64,000 nt of DNA, from positions 1,178,001-1,242,000 of the forward strand of contig JAEBUN010000005.1 of NCBI GenBank assembly GCA_023014365.1, written 5' to 3'. This DNA comes from Lepiota brunneoincarnata (taxonomy: Eukaryota; Basidiomycota; Agaricomycetes; Agaricales; Agaricaceae). This document shows positions 46,241-58,073 of this stretch, piece by piece (positions within the stretch are counted from its first letter, which is position 1; each line of letters starts with the position of its first letter). The notes under the pieces were generated by a model, which was not told the origin of the DNA, ran no database searches, and worked only from the letters and a program-made list of their open reading frames with translations. Made by a program: the position numbers and the translations under genes.

Positions 46241-46432
46241 GAGAAACAATCCGGAGTTCCTAGCACCTGGACAACCTCCACACGGGAATGACAGGACGGC
46301 ACGGCAGCAGTTTCGAAGGCACCGAACATCGCTAGCACGTGACACCTCCCACTTAAGGTTAGGACTTGGTACTAATTCATTTCTTGTCGTGCGGCTTGAA
46401 CCGTTCTACCTCCTTGACTGAACTCTTTCACG
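46241..46432. promoter_or_regulatory. Shared divergent promoter HIBCH/TBCE
   Basis: 192 bp separate the two start codons, so both promoters overlap here. No specific factor site stood out. Confidence 0.5.
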
Positions 46433-48461
46433 ATGACGGAACCAGGCCTGCGCATATCCCATATGGGTCATATCGGTACCGTCAGGTTCGGTGGCCCTGT
46501 CGAGGGCACGCCTGGCACTTGGCTGGGTATTGAATGGGACGACTCAACCCGCGGCAAGCATGATGGTACAAAGGACGGAACACGATATTTCTCTTGTTTG
46601 TGAGACCTTGTCTGTACCTATTTTGGAAGTCTCCTGATGGCCTCAATCTAGGGTACCTGGTGCGGGCTCATTCCTTCGACCATCCGCGAATATTTACTAT
46701 GGCAAATCATTCTTGGAGGCTCTGAAATCCAAATACGTTGAAGCGTATCACGGCCCCAAGTCACAGGAGCTTGTCGTTTTAGGATCCTCGCGAGGTGCGG
46801 TTCAGGTTGAAGCCGTGAACCTGGACAAAATTAGAGGGAAACTATCCGACCTCGCTTCGTTGCGCGAAGTCAGCCTAGATGGGGAACTGGTGGCAAGAGG
46901 TGACCCTCCAGGCACGATTAGAAGCACTTGTCCAAGTAAGTCGCGGCCGAATGCGTAATCGATACAGAAGTATATAAATCCGTGCGTCAGACATTCGGGG
47001 CTTAGATCTATCCAAAAGTCTTATCCCTTCCTGGAATACCGTTGCGGTTATCGCTAGAGAGCTTCCATCATTACAGAGATTGTATTTGAAGTAAGTGAAT
47101 TCAGTGGGCTTGGAATCATTCTCGATCGACATCCGCGTTCCCAGTCGAAATCGGTTTCAGCGACCTGTCAAAGTTAACGATATGACGAGTTGTTTCGACT
47201 CACTAATTGAAACCAGGCTCAACAACACGTTAATGACTTGGCAGGATGTTAAGACGGTTATTGCAGCGATGCCCAAACTTGAAGATCTTGAAGTTGGATA
47301 CAATGGTCTCACGGACATCTCCCTCAATCCCGATCGCTCCTTTAGGCTCGATGTGCCCGTTCGAACTGTCAACTTGGACGGTAACCAAATCCGCGACTGG
47401 CCAAACGTCTGCGCTGCCTTATTGGAATTTCCATTGTATGACATTCACCACCTCCCTTATGGGCTTGATGTCACTAACTTTATGACACATCGCAGTTTAC
47501 AGCGGCTTGTACTTGCTAACAACCAGATCGAAATCATACCATTCCCAATGTCTCAACAAGGGCTGGCACAACTTAAACACCTCTCGTTGTCTTTTAATCA
47601 CCTGAAATTGTGGAGCGACATATCCGCCCTTGCATCTTGGGTTCCGTCACTGGAGTCCCTGGCACTTGCTGGCAACCCAATCACGACCGGTGAGATAAAC
47701 GCCTCATCGCAGTCAGTCTCTTTCCCTGAACCAAACTGGTTTGAGACCATCCGCAAAATGCTCGGCCCTTGGTCATAGCACGACTAGCGGCACTCAAGGT
47801 TCTTGATGGGACAGCCGTATGTGTTTAACTATTCACCCATTATATGTGGGTCCTCAAGGACCCAGATTTCGACCAAGGAACGTCGTGACGCTGAGCTGTA
47901 CTACCTTTCCTATATTGCTAGTCATGGTCCTGTGTCAAAAGATGGGCAACGCCAGGAACACCCAAGATGGCAGGACCTATGTGCTAGTAAGTCGTTTATG
48001 CCCCTAATTCGGCCAAACTTCGACCCCGCGATTGACTGAGATTTGAATCAAATTAATAGAGCACGGTAAACCTGATCAAACTGTGTCAAGACCCGCACCA
48101 GACACTCTAAGGAGTCGCCTTTTGGGTTCGTAAGCAGCACAAAGTCCGACATGTTATTCGCTCACTTCGGGCTTCAATAGAACTCAAACTTTACCGGGTT
48201 TTGGAACCGATTAGTTTCGATATGCTCCCGGACTGTCTAAACAATGCGACAGCGACTACCATACGAGTGTTGCCGACAATGACACTCAAAAACCTACGAG
48301 CCAAGGTACGCAAAGCCCTGAGTTACAGCCCAGGAACAAACATTACCTTATCAATGGCGATGAATGACGGGACTTTCGTCCCTTTGGAACCTGAACGTGA
48401 CAGTCATGATCTCTCTTGGACTGGGCTCGAGGGCGGCTCTAAACTTCTCTGCTATACATGA
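46433..48461 (+). CDS. TBCE: Tubulin-folding cofactor E (CAP-Gly, LRR, ubiquitin-like)
   Basis: A chaperone that binds alpha-tubulin and helps assemble the tubulin heterodimer. The start ATG at 46433 gives MTEPGLRISHMGHIGTVRFG. The CAP-Gly domain has GTPGTWLGIEWDDSTRGKHD and GTRYFSC. After an intron come GAGSFLRPSANIYYGKSFLE and YHGPKSQELVVLG. Leucine-rich repeats follow: IRGLDLSKSLIPSW, LEDLEVGYNGLTDI, VNLDGNQIRDWPNV, LQRLVLANNQIEIIPF, LKHLSLSFNHLKLWSDI and LESLALAGNPIT. STKERRDAELYYLSYIA and HGKPDQTVSRPAPDTL then lead to a ubiquitin-like domain (TTIRVLPTMTLKNLRAKVRK, LEGGSKLLCYT). The order is that of TBCE. About seven introns are needed; frames join well. Confidence 0.94.
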
Positions 48462-48823
48462 CAACCAGAGGCATTCAAATCACCACTATTACCAACTACA
48501 CCAAACCAAGCCAACATCAGTTGGATACAATTTGTTACACCTCTGAACTTGTCCTCTAACCATACCAATGATTTGTCCCAGTGGCCAGAGATCCCTAAGC
48601 TTCAAGAATCCGACTATGTGCCAGCGTTACCATTGGGATTGCTTGCGTTCCTCATGACTATCTCCGTGTCGTGGTGACCAATCAATCGGCCATGAAAGAA
48701 GTATACGGTCCGCGTAAACGACAACACCATAATCGAGAGACCAAGATCAAAAGCAAAACAATTCGTCGAATGCCGACCGTGTTTATAACCCGCATTGGCC
48801 CGGCCGTCCGTTCCAAAGAATCT
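48462..48823. other. Intergenic, convergent 3' ends of TBCE and the SR protein gene
   Basis: A stretch of 362 bp between two convergent stops. No gene or repeat was recognised in it. Confidence 0.5.
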
Positions 48824-50259
48824 TTAACGAGACCAACTACTATCACCATTCGCATGTCTCGTAGACCTTTCTTCATAGCGTTCGTCCTTCTCGTCACGTC
48901 TTCGGTCGTCCCTACGGCGGTCGTAGTCATCCCTGCGTCGGTCATAATAATAATCAGAGGCTCTGCGGTCATCATAACCTCCTCGCCGGTAATCATCGTA
49001 CCCTACAGGCCTTCTATCATAATCCTCCCTCTTGGAAGGCGGAGACCTGGGTGGGCGACGATCGTCGTATTCGGCACGGCGAGGAGGAGATCTGGAGCGG
49101 TCCCTGCGGTGTCTATCATCCCTGAAGCGATCATCCCTGTAGCGCTCGTCGCGACGATCATCACGACGATAATTATCAGGACCACCGCCACGCTAGAGAA
49201 CACAATCAATTGCGGATATAAACCAAATTAGAGGGTACACACAGAATCATCCAAGGCCACACGGACGGGCCTTCCACGGAGCTCCTTGCCATCGAGTTCT
49301 TTTACAGCGCGTTCAGCATCTTCTCGTGAAAGGTATTCGAGAACCCTGGAGCCGCTTTCATAAAAGCACAAGTCGGTTGAAGTCGGCAACTTACCCTTGT
49401 CCAGGATAGTCGCGGTCAATGTCAGCGAAGGATACGCTGCCAGCGTCGCGACCGAAATCTTTGAGGTCCTATGATGGTCAAATTTGTTAGGTTCGGTCCA
49501 TTCGTAAGATTACTTTCGCGGTTCAGCCCGATCGAAGACCATGTCCAAAAATTTCTGAACGAATCCATGGGAGAAATTATCCAGCCGATTATCAATGCGG
49601 AATCCAAGGCCGTGGATGCATTCGGGAGAAGCCATTGAGCCAAGAAGCGATCATACCTGCCAGCTTGTATCACGGGAGACACCAGTAACGACAAGGCGAA
49701 CACCGGGGGGGCGTCGAGCGCGGGGACTACAAAAATGGGAAAAGAAAAAAAAAAGTTAGACATTTCTTCTGGTGAGCCTTCTTCCATACCCATGGCCTCG
49801 GTCATTCTCGTAGGGTTCGCGGCGAGGGCGGCTCTCCTTCGCAAACTCAACCACGATGCTGTATATATCATGTCAGAGCCAATAGTACTTGGCTGCGCTT
49901 CACCTCACCTCGCGCCCATAAAGCTCTTGCCATTGAAGTTATGAACCGCATCCTCTGCGTCCTGGTCGATATTTCATTAGTAGTAAAGTAGAGCAAAAGG
50001 CATTGTGTTTACTTTAGCGTTTTCGAACTCGACAAAACCAAAACCTATCGACTTGCGTTGGCAGGAGACAGGTCCACTTTAAACAGACATACCGGTCATG
50101 ACGCGACAGTCAACGATGCGCCCGAAACCATCAAAGAACTTCTGAACATCGTCAGCACGAGCGTCAGAAGGAAGCCCTAGTGGTTGACGGAGCTACTGAG
50201 AGGAGGTGTGGCGAGGAAAATAAGCGGAACATACTGCCAAGGTAAAGACGCCGGGACAT
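48824..50259 (-). CDS. SR-type splicing factor with two RRMs and an Arg/Asp/Ser-rich tail
   Basis: An RNA-binding protein of pre-mRNA splicing, similar in layout to SRSF4/5/6 type proteins. The start ATG ends at 50259 (MSRRLYLG). A 90-nt intron joins it to RLPSDARADDVQKFFDGFG and RIVDCRVMTG; then GFGFVEFENAK. After further introns come IVVEFAKESRPRREPYEN and PGVRLVVTGVSRDTSWQ, where RRM2 starts. DLKDFGRDAGSVSFADIDRD and GVLEYLSREDAERAVKELDG with LRGRPVRVALDD complete RRM2. The tail runs from about 49195 to the stop at 48824. It is dense in Arg/Asp/Tyr/Ser with blocks such as RDRSRSPPRRAEYDDRRPP and YYYDRRRDDYDRRRDDRRRD, and ends DSSWSR. The tail is the reason for a long false open frame on the opposite strand. 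One intron near 49740 has an unbroken A/T run. Confidence 0.9.
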
Positions 50260-50587
50260 GGTGGTATGTGAACAAGAGTCGTTGATTGAAATTGGACTCC
50301 GCCATGTGTGCAACTTTCACGCCCGGGTGGAGCACGGACCAGTTGCGTGATCCTGAGAAGTGTCTTGATTGACGCGTATGGACCACCCCACCCATTACCA
50401 ACACGGCCATATACATAATCGAGAGCACGCATAGACGCACATCGTGCATTGCTATTGTCACCGTGTGACGTTTTCCATTAAACCAAGTAACCAGAGGTCT
50501 TTTACAGGTGCTGTTATAGGAGTAACTAGTCAAATTAGATATCGAATGCGAATGGCATGAAGGGAGGCATGAAAGTTAAGGGAAGCT
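50260..50587. other. Intergenic, SR protein promoter
   Basis: A stretch of 328 bp between the SR gene start and the NFS1 stop. It carries an ACGCGT hexamer at 50372-50377. No open frame with known content. Confidence 0.45.
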
Positions 50588-52593
50588 CTAGTGTTGCGAC
50601 CAATCAATAGTGTTAATATCAATACCCTCTTGCACCATCTCCCATAGTGGACTGAGCCCAATCACTGTCAGCGAATGGTCAACAAAGTTAGAGTAATCCG
50701 TACCTCATTTCACGAAGCCTGTCTACCGTCCTGATGATATGCTTGGTAACGAAATCAACTTCAGCCTCTGTCGTAAACCGCCCAATTCCGAATCGCAGTG
50801 ACGAGTGGGCCATGTCCTCAGCAGCACCTGGGGAGCGGAGATATAGTCAATATCCGCAAGTTCCTACACATATTTGTACTTGCCGAGGGCACGTAGGACA
50901 TACGAAGGCTCAAGAGAAGCCGATGTACAGGCACTTCCAGAGGAGAGAGCAATGTCCTGTTGATCGATTTTGAACCGTCAGAGCCTGTGATACGTCCCGA
51001 ATTGCCACACGCACCTTGAGTGCCATAAGTAGACTTTCGCCCTCAACATACGAAAAGCTCAAGTTAACGCAACCAGGATAACCATTCCGATCCCCATTGC
51101 GCACGACATACTCGACCTTTTTATTGATGCCTTCGATCAAACGGTCTGATAGCGCTTTGATGCGGGCGTGGTCTCTCTACACCTTGTAGTCAGCATCCAG
51201 TCCTACGAATCAACAAGGACGAGAATGTGATGTCAGTACCCCTGCACGTGGGTCACCGTCGAGCTGATAAGCGACATAGAATGTCACAAATATCACTCAA
51301 CTCGCTCTTGCGGAAAGTCCACAAGATTCATCACCATCAAGAACCGAGACTGAACACTCACAGCCATCTCTTTCTGAGCGATACGAGCTGCTTCTCCAAG
51401 ACCTACGGTCAATGCGGTTGGTAAAGTCCCACTGCGCAATCCGCGCTCTTGGCCACCTCCACTGAAGATGGGCTCCAACCTAGCACGCGGTCGCCTTCTT
51501 ACATAGGCCGCACCAACACCCTTGGGCCCGTAGAGCTTGTGTCCTGAAATACTCATCAAGTCGATATTCATCTCGTTCACGTCCACGGGAATCTTTCCTA
51601 CCCCTTGGGCAGCATCTGTGTGGAAATATACGCCTCTATGTCGACGGACGATGGCACCAATTTCCTTGATCGGCTGGATAACCCCAGTCTCGTTGTTGAC
51701 GGCCATGATAGTCACGAGGGAGGTATCGGGTCGAATGGCCGCCTCGAGCTCGTTGAGGTCGACCACACCATTTTTCTGGACCGGAAGGTAGGTTATATCA
51801 AATCCTTCTTCTCCAAGCTTTCGGCAAGAATCAAGCACACATTTGTGCTCCTGCGAGATTACGAATGAACAATTGTTCTGCTGCTCAGTGTGGGGGACGG
51901 ACCGTCTGAGTTGTGATAACGTGGCGTTTTTTTTCTTTGTGGAAGCGTGCCACACCTTTTATTATCAGATTATTCGACTCGGTCGCGCCGGAGGTGAACA
52001 CAATGTCCTTCGGCTCTGCACCAATTAAATCGGCAACATGCTGGGATATGGATGTTTGAGCGTCTCCTGACGAAAGGTATACAAGAGCAACACACCTTAC
52101 GAGCCTCTTCAACAGCTTGCTCGGCCTCCCATCCGTAGGCATGGGTCCTACTGTGTGGGTTACCATACTGATCTGTGAGGTACGGGAGCATAGAATCCAG
52201 GACACGAGGGTCGACGGGTGTTGTAGCCTATAGCAATTCAATCGGTTGAGATGAAGACAAAACTCAAATAAAAAACCATTCATACTTGCATGTCCAGGTA
52301 GATCGGCCGCGTCTTGTCCGTCACCGAGCCCTCCCGGTGCGGTACTTCGAGTTTGAATCCTAACATATCTACGAAAGATATAAGGCACATACTTCGACTC
52401 CCACGAATGAAGAAGAAAACGCACCTGCTCTGGGAGCAAAGTGACTTTCATCCTTATACCTTGAGGGCACGTCCACCACGCTGGCTCTGTCAGCCCCAGA
52501 AGGCTGCACAAACGATCTCCGAGCTTGATACTCGGCGGCTACACATTGTGGTCCCGTTCGCTGGACAACAGCGCGAGTGAGCCTAGCCAACAT
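50588..52593 (-). CDS. NFS1: Cysteine desulfurase, mitochondrial
   Basis: A PLP enzyme that takes sulfur from cysteine for iron-sulfur cluster and tRNA thiolation. The start ATG ends at 52593. The leader [16 protein letters not shown], with later [10 protein letters not shown], is a mitochondrial presequence. Further exons give [40 protein letters not shown] and [15 protein letters not shown] later exon has [36 protein letters not shown] and [29 protein letters not shown] holds the PLP lysine; [12 protein letters not shown] follows. The exon with [19 protein letters not shown] contains the persulfide cysteine. The C-terminus [19 protein letters not shown] ends near [11 protein letters not shown], then TIDWSQH. 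Frames are intact with eight or so introns. Confidence 0.95.
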
Positions 52594-52830
52594 TTCGAAT
52601 ACGGAAAAAGGCGGGTGGTTTATCAGATAACTGGGAAAGAGAATAAACCTACACCCCTTTGGACATGACGAAGAACATGATGCCGGAGTGTGAAACTGAT
52701 GTCGGCGCACGTGACCTATGACGATGACAAATACACGCTGGTACGTCGAGCCACGCTCGCGCTTAAATAGAGATCCAGGGATGTATATTACTCAAAAGTA
52801 TGTACAACAGAAATTTTATCTACGCAAGCC

Positions 52831-54502
52831 TTAGAGTGCGGGGTTGGCAAACTTCACCAAGTTCTCGAAGTAAGCTTGGAACCATGTACCAGCCTCAGGG
52901 GCGGGGACGTGGGCATCACTAAAGAATTCTAAGTCACAAGCATCACATTGTTCGAAGCATAGATACTCACGAGAGACTACAGTGTGAATCAAAGCGAGAG
53001 GCCGATGAGTCGGAGGTGCCGTCACATTCACCTCCAGGTTTAACCCAGACGATAGCGTCAATAAGGCTTGAGCCAGTGTTCGTAGTTGGGTGAGTCCCAA
53101 AACCAGCGTTCTTGACGTTACACCAATCGCCCCACTGTTGCCTGATGTTTTGGACGCCAGAACGACCTTGATCGACGATAAAGTGGGCAGGGAACCCGAG
53201 GTTGTTGAGCTGAGGGGCGAGCGCCTACCGTATCTTGCATATGAGTACCCGCCGCAAATAGGCGCACATGATTCTACTCACATTGATGTAGTGTATTTCA
53301 TCGAAATTGGAGTTTCCTTGTGTGATGGGATCAGGAGAGCTTGCGACAAGGGCGTTATAGTTGGCAACGTTAGTGGCAAGGCCACGAAGGAAAGCGGGTT
53401 TGCCGGCATCCTGATACAATTGAGCAAAGAGCTGAGCAGCAGGTCCCAAGTTGGCGGGCCAGCCGAGCCATCCGGCATGACCGGCGTCGAGATACATGTA
53501 GACACCAAGGGCATTGAGCTGTTGTACTGCATAAATCACACCAGTCTTGTACGCGGTTTGAGCATTAGCACATTTTTGAACGTTTAGGTTGGTGACTAAG
53601 TTAGCCAGGGAGTCAGGCTCGATGACAGCCACGACACGAACATCCGGGAACTCTATGAGGTTCGTGAGTCCGATGAGTACGGAACAAGAAGGGGAGAATA
53701 TTTACTCTTGATTTGTGCAGTGAGTTGGTCAATGTAATTCTTGTATTTGTTAAGGCCATCGTTGGCAATTGAAAATTCTCCATTAGAAGCAAAGGCAGCG
53801 CAGTCACGATCTGGCAAATCGTAGACAACAATCTGAACCAAGTATTTCTGTCCAGAAGCACGTTGCTTCGCTTGGGCATCAGCTAGATACGTGCCGAGTG
53901 TGGGAGCCTTGGCAACAACATCGAACCAGGTGAAGGTGGGAATATTGGCAACCTTCAGTGCCTTTGCCTTTAAAGCGGCATCGCTGATCTGAGCAGCAGC
54001 TGCCGCAACTTCATCGGCGTAGAAAGGAGTTAACCAGACCTGATGAACAGACTAAAAAAAAGCAGGATGAACCGATGGGACTGGCAGCTTACGACGTGAT
54101 CGAGGTATGGGTTCCCGGAGTCTGGTGTTACGGTGGGCGTCGGTCCGGGGGTAGTTGGAGTAGAGCCAGGAGGGCGTGTGGTAGAAGAAGGGGGCACAGT
54201 CGAGGAGGGTGGCGTGGCACCGGGGCTGCATACAAAAACTCAATACTCAATGCATCAACAGCCAGTATTCTAAGCTTACATGCACTGGGAATACCAGTCA
54301 CTCTGTTTGACGCAAGTGGTTCCAGAGACGCAGGTGGTTCCGCCGCCTGGACGGGTTTGAGCGTTAGAACGTCGTTCTGTATGATCCACGGCAAAGTCTT
54401 ACTCCAGTCAATACCACCACACTGTGCCCACGCTGGTTGCTGAGCCTCAACAAACGCTGGAACAATCGAGGCCAAAGCCAGCAGAGCTGCAAATTCGAGC
54501 AT
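52831..54502 (-). CDS. cel6A: Secreted GH6 cellobiohydrolase with N-terminal CBM1
   Basis: Releases cellobiose from the non-reducing ends of cellulose chains. The start ATG ends at 54502. The signal peptide MLEFAALLALASIVPAFVEA precedes a cellulose-binding CBM1 (AWAQCGGIDWSGG, TTCVSGTTCVKQSDWYSQC), which an intron splits after DWS. A Pro/Thr linker (RPPGSTPTTPGPTPTVTP) joins it to the catalytic domain: NPYLDHVVWLTPFYADEV, IPTFTWFDVVAKAPTLGTY, YLVQIVVYDLPDRDCAA with the acid-residue motif, and VVAVIEPDSLANLV with the second GH6 signature. VYMYLDAGHAGWLGWPANL and SNFDEIHYINA follow. The end has HFIVDQGRSGVQNIRQQWG, VWVKPGGECDGTSD and ENLVKFANPAL. The frame is intact and the protein is likely active. 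Confidence 0.96.
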
Positions 54503-55245
54503 ATTCTGAGAGAGAAAGATGAATTCCTAAGGAACCCAGAGAACAGTCAACCATCTTATAGCTCTGGCAGGTGCAAGTCATAAGGATTGTTGGAGAAGTG
54601 AAAATTATCCGGCGATAACCCGACAGATGGGTCGGAAACACGTCGGTGGGGGAACTTCAGGCCTTCTGGTACATCGTCATCGTGATCACAAGACCTGCAT
54701 TCGTCCGAGCGGGAGATCTAATATCCATTCATAAACTTATGTTTGCCGGAGCAAACAAGCATTTCGAGAAAACTCACAGTTCGGTCGATTATCGGATTGT
54801 GTCATGAATGACTAGTAGGGAGTTACCCGACGGCGTTGTGTGGCTGCGGAGATCAAGGTGTGATTTTCGGAAAAATAGAGTGAGATTTCCCAAACCCGCC
54901 AATAACTTCCGGGTTCAGTTTGAGCGTAGAGGTATGTAGCGTACGTATGACAACCACGAGCCGAGGATTCCAGATGGCTTCATTAAGTAAATCAGGTAGG
55001 CTCGTGATGTCAGGGCACTGGCTGCTGTGGACACGTGCTAATACCGCCATGGCTTCAATACAACTGAGGCTACCAAGTAAATCAAAACGTACCCATCCCT
55101 AACTGTGGAAATTGGATATTTCGGGCTTTCTGAGGGGACAACTACCGCAGGGGGTGACTCTATCCAGCGCAACTTCCCATCAAGATACCGAAGTCCACGT
55201 CCAGTGACGTTCTACGACGAAGCCTTAAAGGGTTTCCCTGTATTC
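54503..55245. other. Intergenic region, cellobiohydrolase promoter
   Basis: A stretch of 743 bp with the GH6 promoter at its left end. A minus-strand open piece at 54853-55050 (SLPDLLNEAIWNPRLVVVI) and another at about 55105-55225 (GRGLRYLDGKLRWIESPP) look protein-like. I could not join them to a start or to each other. Confidence 0.4.
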
Positions 55246-55696
55246 CTATCTGTCGCTTAGGGCCGACCCCCAATCAGGATTTTTGGGGCTGCTGTTCACT
55301 ACAAGAATCGCCACAATGGACCCAAGGGGAAGGTCGCTTAGAGACCATTGTCGTTCATAAAGCTGTATTATTGGTTAGAAATGAACAGCGACTCAATCAG
55401 TAACTTGCGCGGGTCACATACCTCTCCAAATTTATTAATGACCAAGCGATGATCAATCGCGAACCGGTGGGGATCCGAATTAACCACCACATTTCTAATA
55501 GTCGTAGTGGCTGAACTTGGCGTTTTGACCCCGTGCGAAGCAATGGGAAGAAGTATTTTGAAGGTGACTTCCTACCCGGCTTTGCCGAGTCTTTGTTGGC
55601 AATGAACAAAGGGTGTCTTGTTAACAACGATGGATCAATTCTGGACCAGGCTTCGATATCACCGAGCGTGTAAAAGGTGGTGACAGCGGTCTTCAC
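55246..55696 (-). CDS. Small unrecognised protein, no clear start codon
   Basis: Function unknown. The reading begins near 55696 with KTAVTTFYTLGDIEAWSRI, then DPSLLTRHPLFIANKDSAKP. An intron (gtaggaag...ctattag) joins in frame to VVVNSDPHRFAIDHRLVINK. After a second intron comes LYERQWSLSDLPLGSIVAIL, then VVNSSPKNPDWGSALSDR and the stop at 55246-55248. The even codon pattern and two workable introns suggest a real gene. However, the frame has no ATG between the upstream stop and KTAV. It begins only 35 bp after the NECAP stop on the same strand. Either the first exon lies within NECAP or a base has been lost near ATGTGAAG. I do not recognise the family. Confidence 0.45.
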
Positions 55697-55730
55697 ATGA
55701 TGTAAAAATATCGATTAGCAGAGTTCGTAT

Positions 55731-56628
55731 TCATCGCCTCTTCGTGCCACTGGGCGGAGGAGGAAGAAGGGGTGTACTGGTACCACTAGAAGAACTTGGG
55801 ACAGAGCTGTTACTACCCATACCCAGGGTGCTCGACTGCCCGCCACGTCCAGGAAGATTGATGGTAAACGTCTGACCCTCTTTTAAACTATAATCCTTCT
55901 TCGGGCCAGGGGGCATATGAGGAGAGGGCGTGTCGGGTTCGGCAGTTTCTGAATGCAGTTTCGCTTTGTAGCGTCTATTTTCGTGAATCATGGGCCAGCA
56001 AAGCGGAGCAACTCATTGCTCACTTGGTATAATCCTGAAGTGCTACATCTATTCGGGGTGTGCAGCACCAATTAAGTCATGTTTTGATAAGACGGGGATG
56101 CATTTGCCACTTACTGAAATCAAAGCTATCTGTGCGCTCTACGAACCCCATACCAATATACGCCTTGCGACCAGCATCTTCAACCCTCACTACGAAGTAA
56201 CGTGAAGAATCAAGAACGGCCTCGACGGAGGGCCGCTCAGGGTCATAATCTGCTTTAGCAAATACTAACCACACCGTCAGATAGCTTGATTTCATTCATG
56301 TATGAAATCACCTACGTTCACCTAGGGAATCTTCAGCACTTGCGGCATGAAGACGGAAGGCGTTGACGAAGGAACGTACCAGTCTGCGAGTCCTCGAATT
56401 GTATTGCGACTTCACTCGATCGTTCGATAATCCGGAGACGGCCCTTCCACAAGGGCTGGGCCAAGTCACCCCATTCAGCTGCGCGATGGCCGACATTGGC
56501 TCTCAGGGGCGGGATCTTGTAAACTATTACCAGTCGAGTCAGGAAGTGAAAGAACCACCAGGTATAGATTCACCAGATATTTCCCGTGCGATATACAAGA
56601 TTGATTCGATTTCACTTTCTAGGTCCAT
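55731..56628 (-). CDS. NECAP-like adaptin-ear-binding coat protein
   Basis: A PH-like (PHear) domain protein that works with AP-2 in clathrin-coated vesicle formation. The start ATG ends at 56628 ([18 protein letters not shown]). A 50-nt intron joins in frame to [20 protein letters not shown] and [29 protein letters not shown]. After another intron come [20 protein letters not shown] and [20 protein letters not shown] with [10 protein letters not shown]. Then NVALQDYTK and [14 protein letters not shown]. The tail has [20 protein letters not shown], the family motif after the PH-like domain, and a Ser/Pro end with SGTKRR. Frame is intact. It shares a short promoter with CSN8. Confidence 0.92.
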
Positions 56629-56757
56629 CCTGCGTCGGATTGGGAGTAGCAAGATGGAGGTGGTGATGGTTGATGTGTATGTATTTGGATCACTTTGCAC
56701 GAGCCAGCTACACAACCCCCTCAGCCAACTCACTTGCCAAGGTCGTGCATAGGCACC
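56629..56757. promoter_or_regulatory. Shared divergent promoter NECAP/CSN8
   Basis: Only 129 bp separate the two start codons. No specific factor site was recognised. Confidence 0.5.
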
Positions 56758-57719
56758 ATGGTAAACGCTCCCCCTACACCACCACCCACTACCGCTACAG
56801 AATTACAGGACCAGTCGCGGTCGCGAGCTCAACCTTCATCGTCTAATCCTCCACCATCCACCAGCATAGATAGCTTTCCTCCAAGCTTTCCGGTCATCGT
56901 CGACTTTGCTTCCAAAGCTCAATACCGTGAGCTCATTCGAATAGCAGAGGAAACGGATATCTTGGTAGGAAATACTCGGGCATATCCGGCAAAGTTTAAT
57001 AGGCGTTATAGGCAAGTACGGGTCGACAGCCCTCCAGGCTTTTCGTCGTGAGCCCTCTGGTCCTCTCCTACTTGATCCTGGATAATATGTTTGTGCATCG
57101 GTATCTGAGTGGTTTCACCTCTCACCACCGGTGTTTCTGTAGGCCTCCCGCCCAGTATGCACTGGCACGCCTACCAGATACCGTCGCATCCTTGCCTTTG
57201 ACCAAGGCACTATCAAATCTTGTCAATGCAACAGCAGAGAGACAGTATACTAGGATATACCCCCGCGCGGAATCCCTCTTCAATCTCGTATCTCAGCCCG
57301 ATTTCATGGACAACAAGTTGGCGTCTTTGATTGCCAACTTGGTCACCAACTTTATCGGTGTGCCCCTATCCTCCAGGTTTTAGATTTTACTCATGATTTC
57401 GTTCCTCAGAGGCTTTTCGTCACCGTACCTTCCTTCTTCTATCTAAAGCATACAGTTCGCTGCCTCTGTCCCTGGCAGAAGTCTATCTGGGTCTGTCAGG
57501 TGATCAAATTATTAGGGGTGAGCCATAAGTCACGGAGCGTTTGAGGGCCTCCCTTGACATTCCACAGTTGCAGGGCAGCAGTCTTGGAGATACTCTTCCT
57601 CAACCCAGATTCTGGAACCGAGTGCGGCCACGAGTCCTTGCCCGCTGTCATCGATCTTGTCACGTCAGTCGGTTTCTGCATCATGCCCTGCCGCTCATGA
57701 ACTTGAATCCTCCCTCTAG
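56758..57719 (+). CDS. CSN8: COP9 signalosome subunit 8-like PCI protein
   Basis: The COP9 signalosome removes NEDD8 from cullin ubiquitin ligases. The start ATG at 56758 gives a Pro/Thr/Ser leader (MVNAPPTPPPTTATELQDQ). PVIVDFASKAQYRELIRIAE then leads by an intron to LFVVSPLVLSYLILDNM, PAQYALARLPDTVASLPL and KALSNLVNATAERQYTRIY with RAESLFNLVSQPDFMDNKLA. The PCI part is FRHRTFLLLSKAYSSLPLSL, AEVYLGLSGDQII. The last exon gives GQQSWRYSSSTQILEP and ends at the TAG 57717-57719. The first intron is unclear: a GTTTAAT donor gives a 44-nt intron in frame, while a GCAAGT donor would give only 26 nt. CSN8 is favoured over Rpn12 or eIF3k by the spacing and the SLAEVYLGLS block. Confidence 0.8.
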
Positions 57720-58073
57720 CCTCGTCTCTCTCTACATTCCAACTCATTGCCGATAGTGTTGGTGAACTCGAAACATGAATGTGCCATCCGAACCTTACAG
57801 TAAAATTCGCGAGCTGTACAGTTGTTATGACCCTTTGTCATTGTATTTTCGAGTCAAGCCTGTCTTTGCGTAGCGCACGTTCACAGTGCTTAAGACTCGC
57901 TTCCGGGTTATAGATCAATCATATAGTGTCAAGTCCGGAGCGCCGAATGATAGACCCATCAGCGGAATGCTGTCCATGATGGCGTCCCTTGACTCTCCTT
58001 GCACAGGAACGGGGATTTGGGACGTTGCGTGCGCTCATCGTTATTTTCGATTCTTCTCTTGTCTGCTCCAAGC

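Noticed and set aside
48671..49231. Long plus-strand open frame of 186 codons with Ile/Val-rich sequence
   Set aside because: It is the reverse complement of the Arg/Asp/Ser-rich tail of the SR protein gene. The repeat-like codons of the tail keep the opposite strand open; the encoded sequence has no protein-like character.
57013..57040. A possible 26-nt GC-AG intron with a textbook GCAAGT donor in CSN8
   Set aside because: A 44-nt intron starting at GTTTAAT upstream gives an equally good frame and a more usual size, so the ultra-short intron is not needed.
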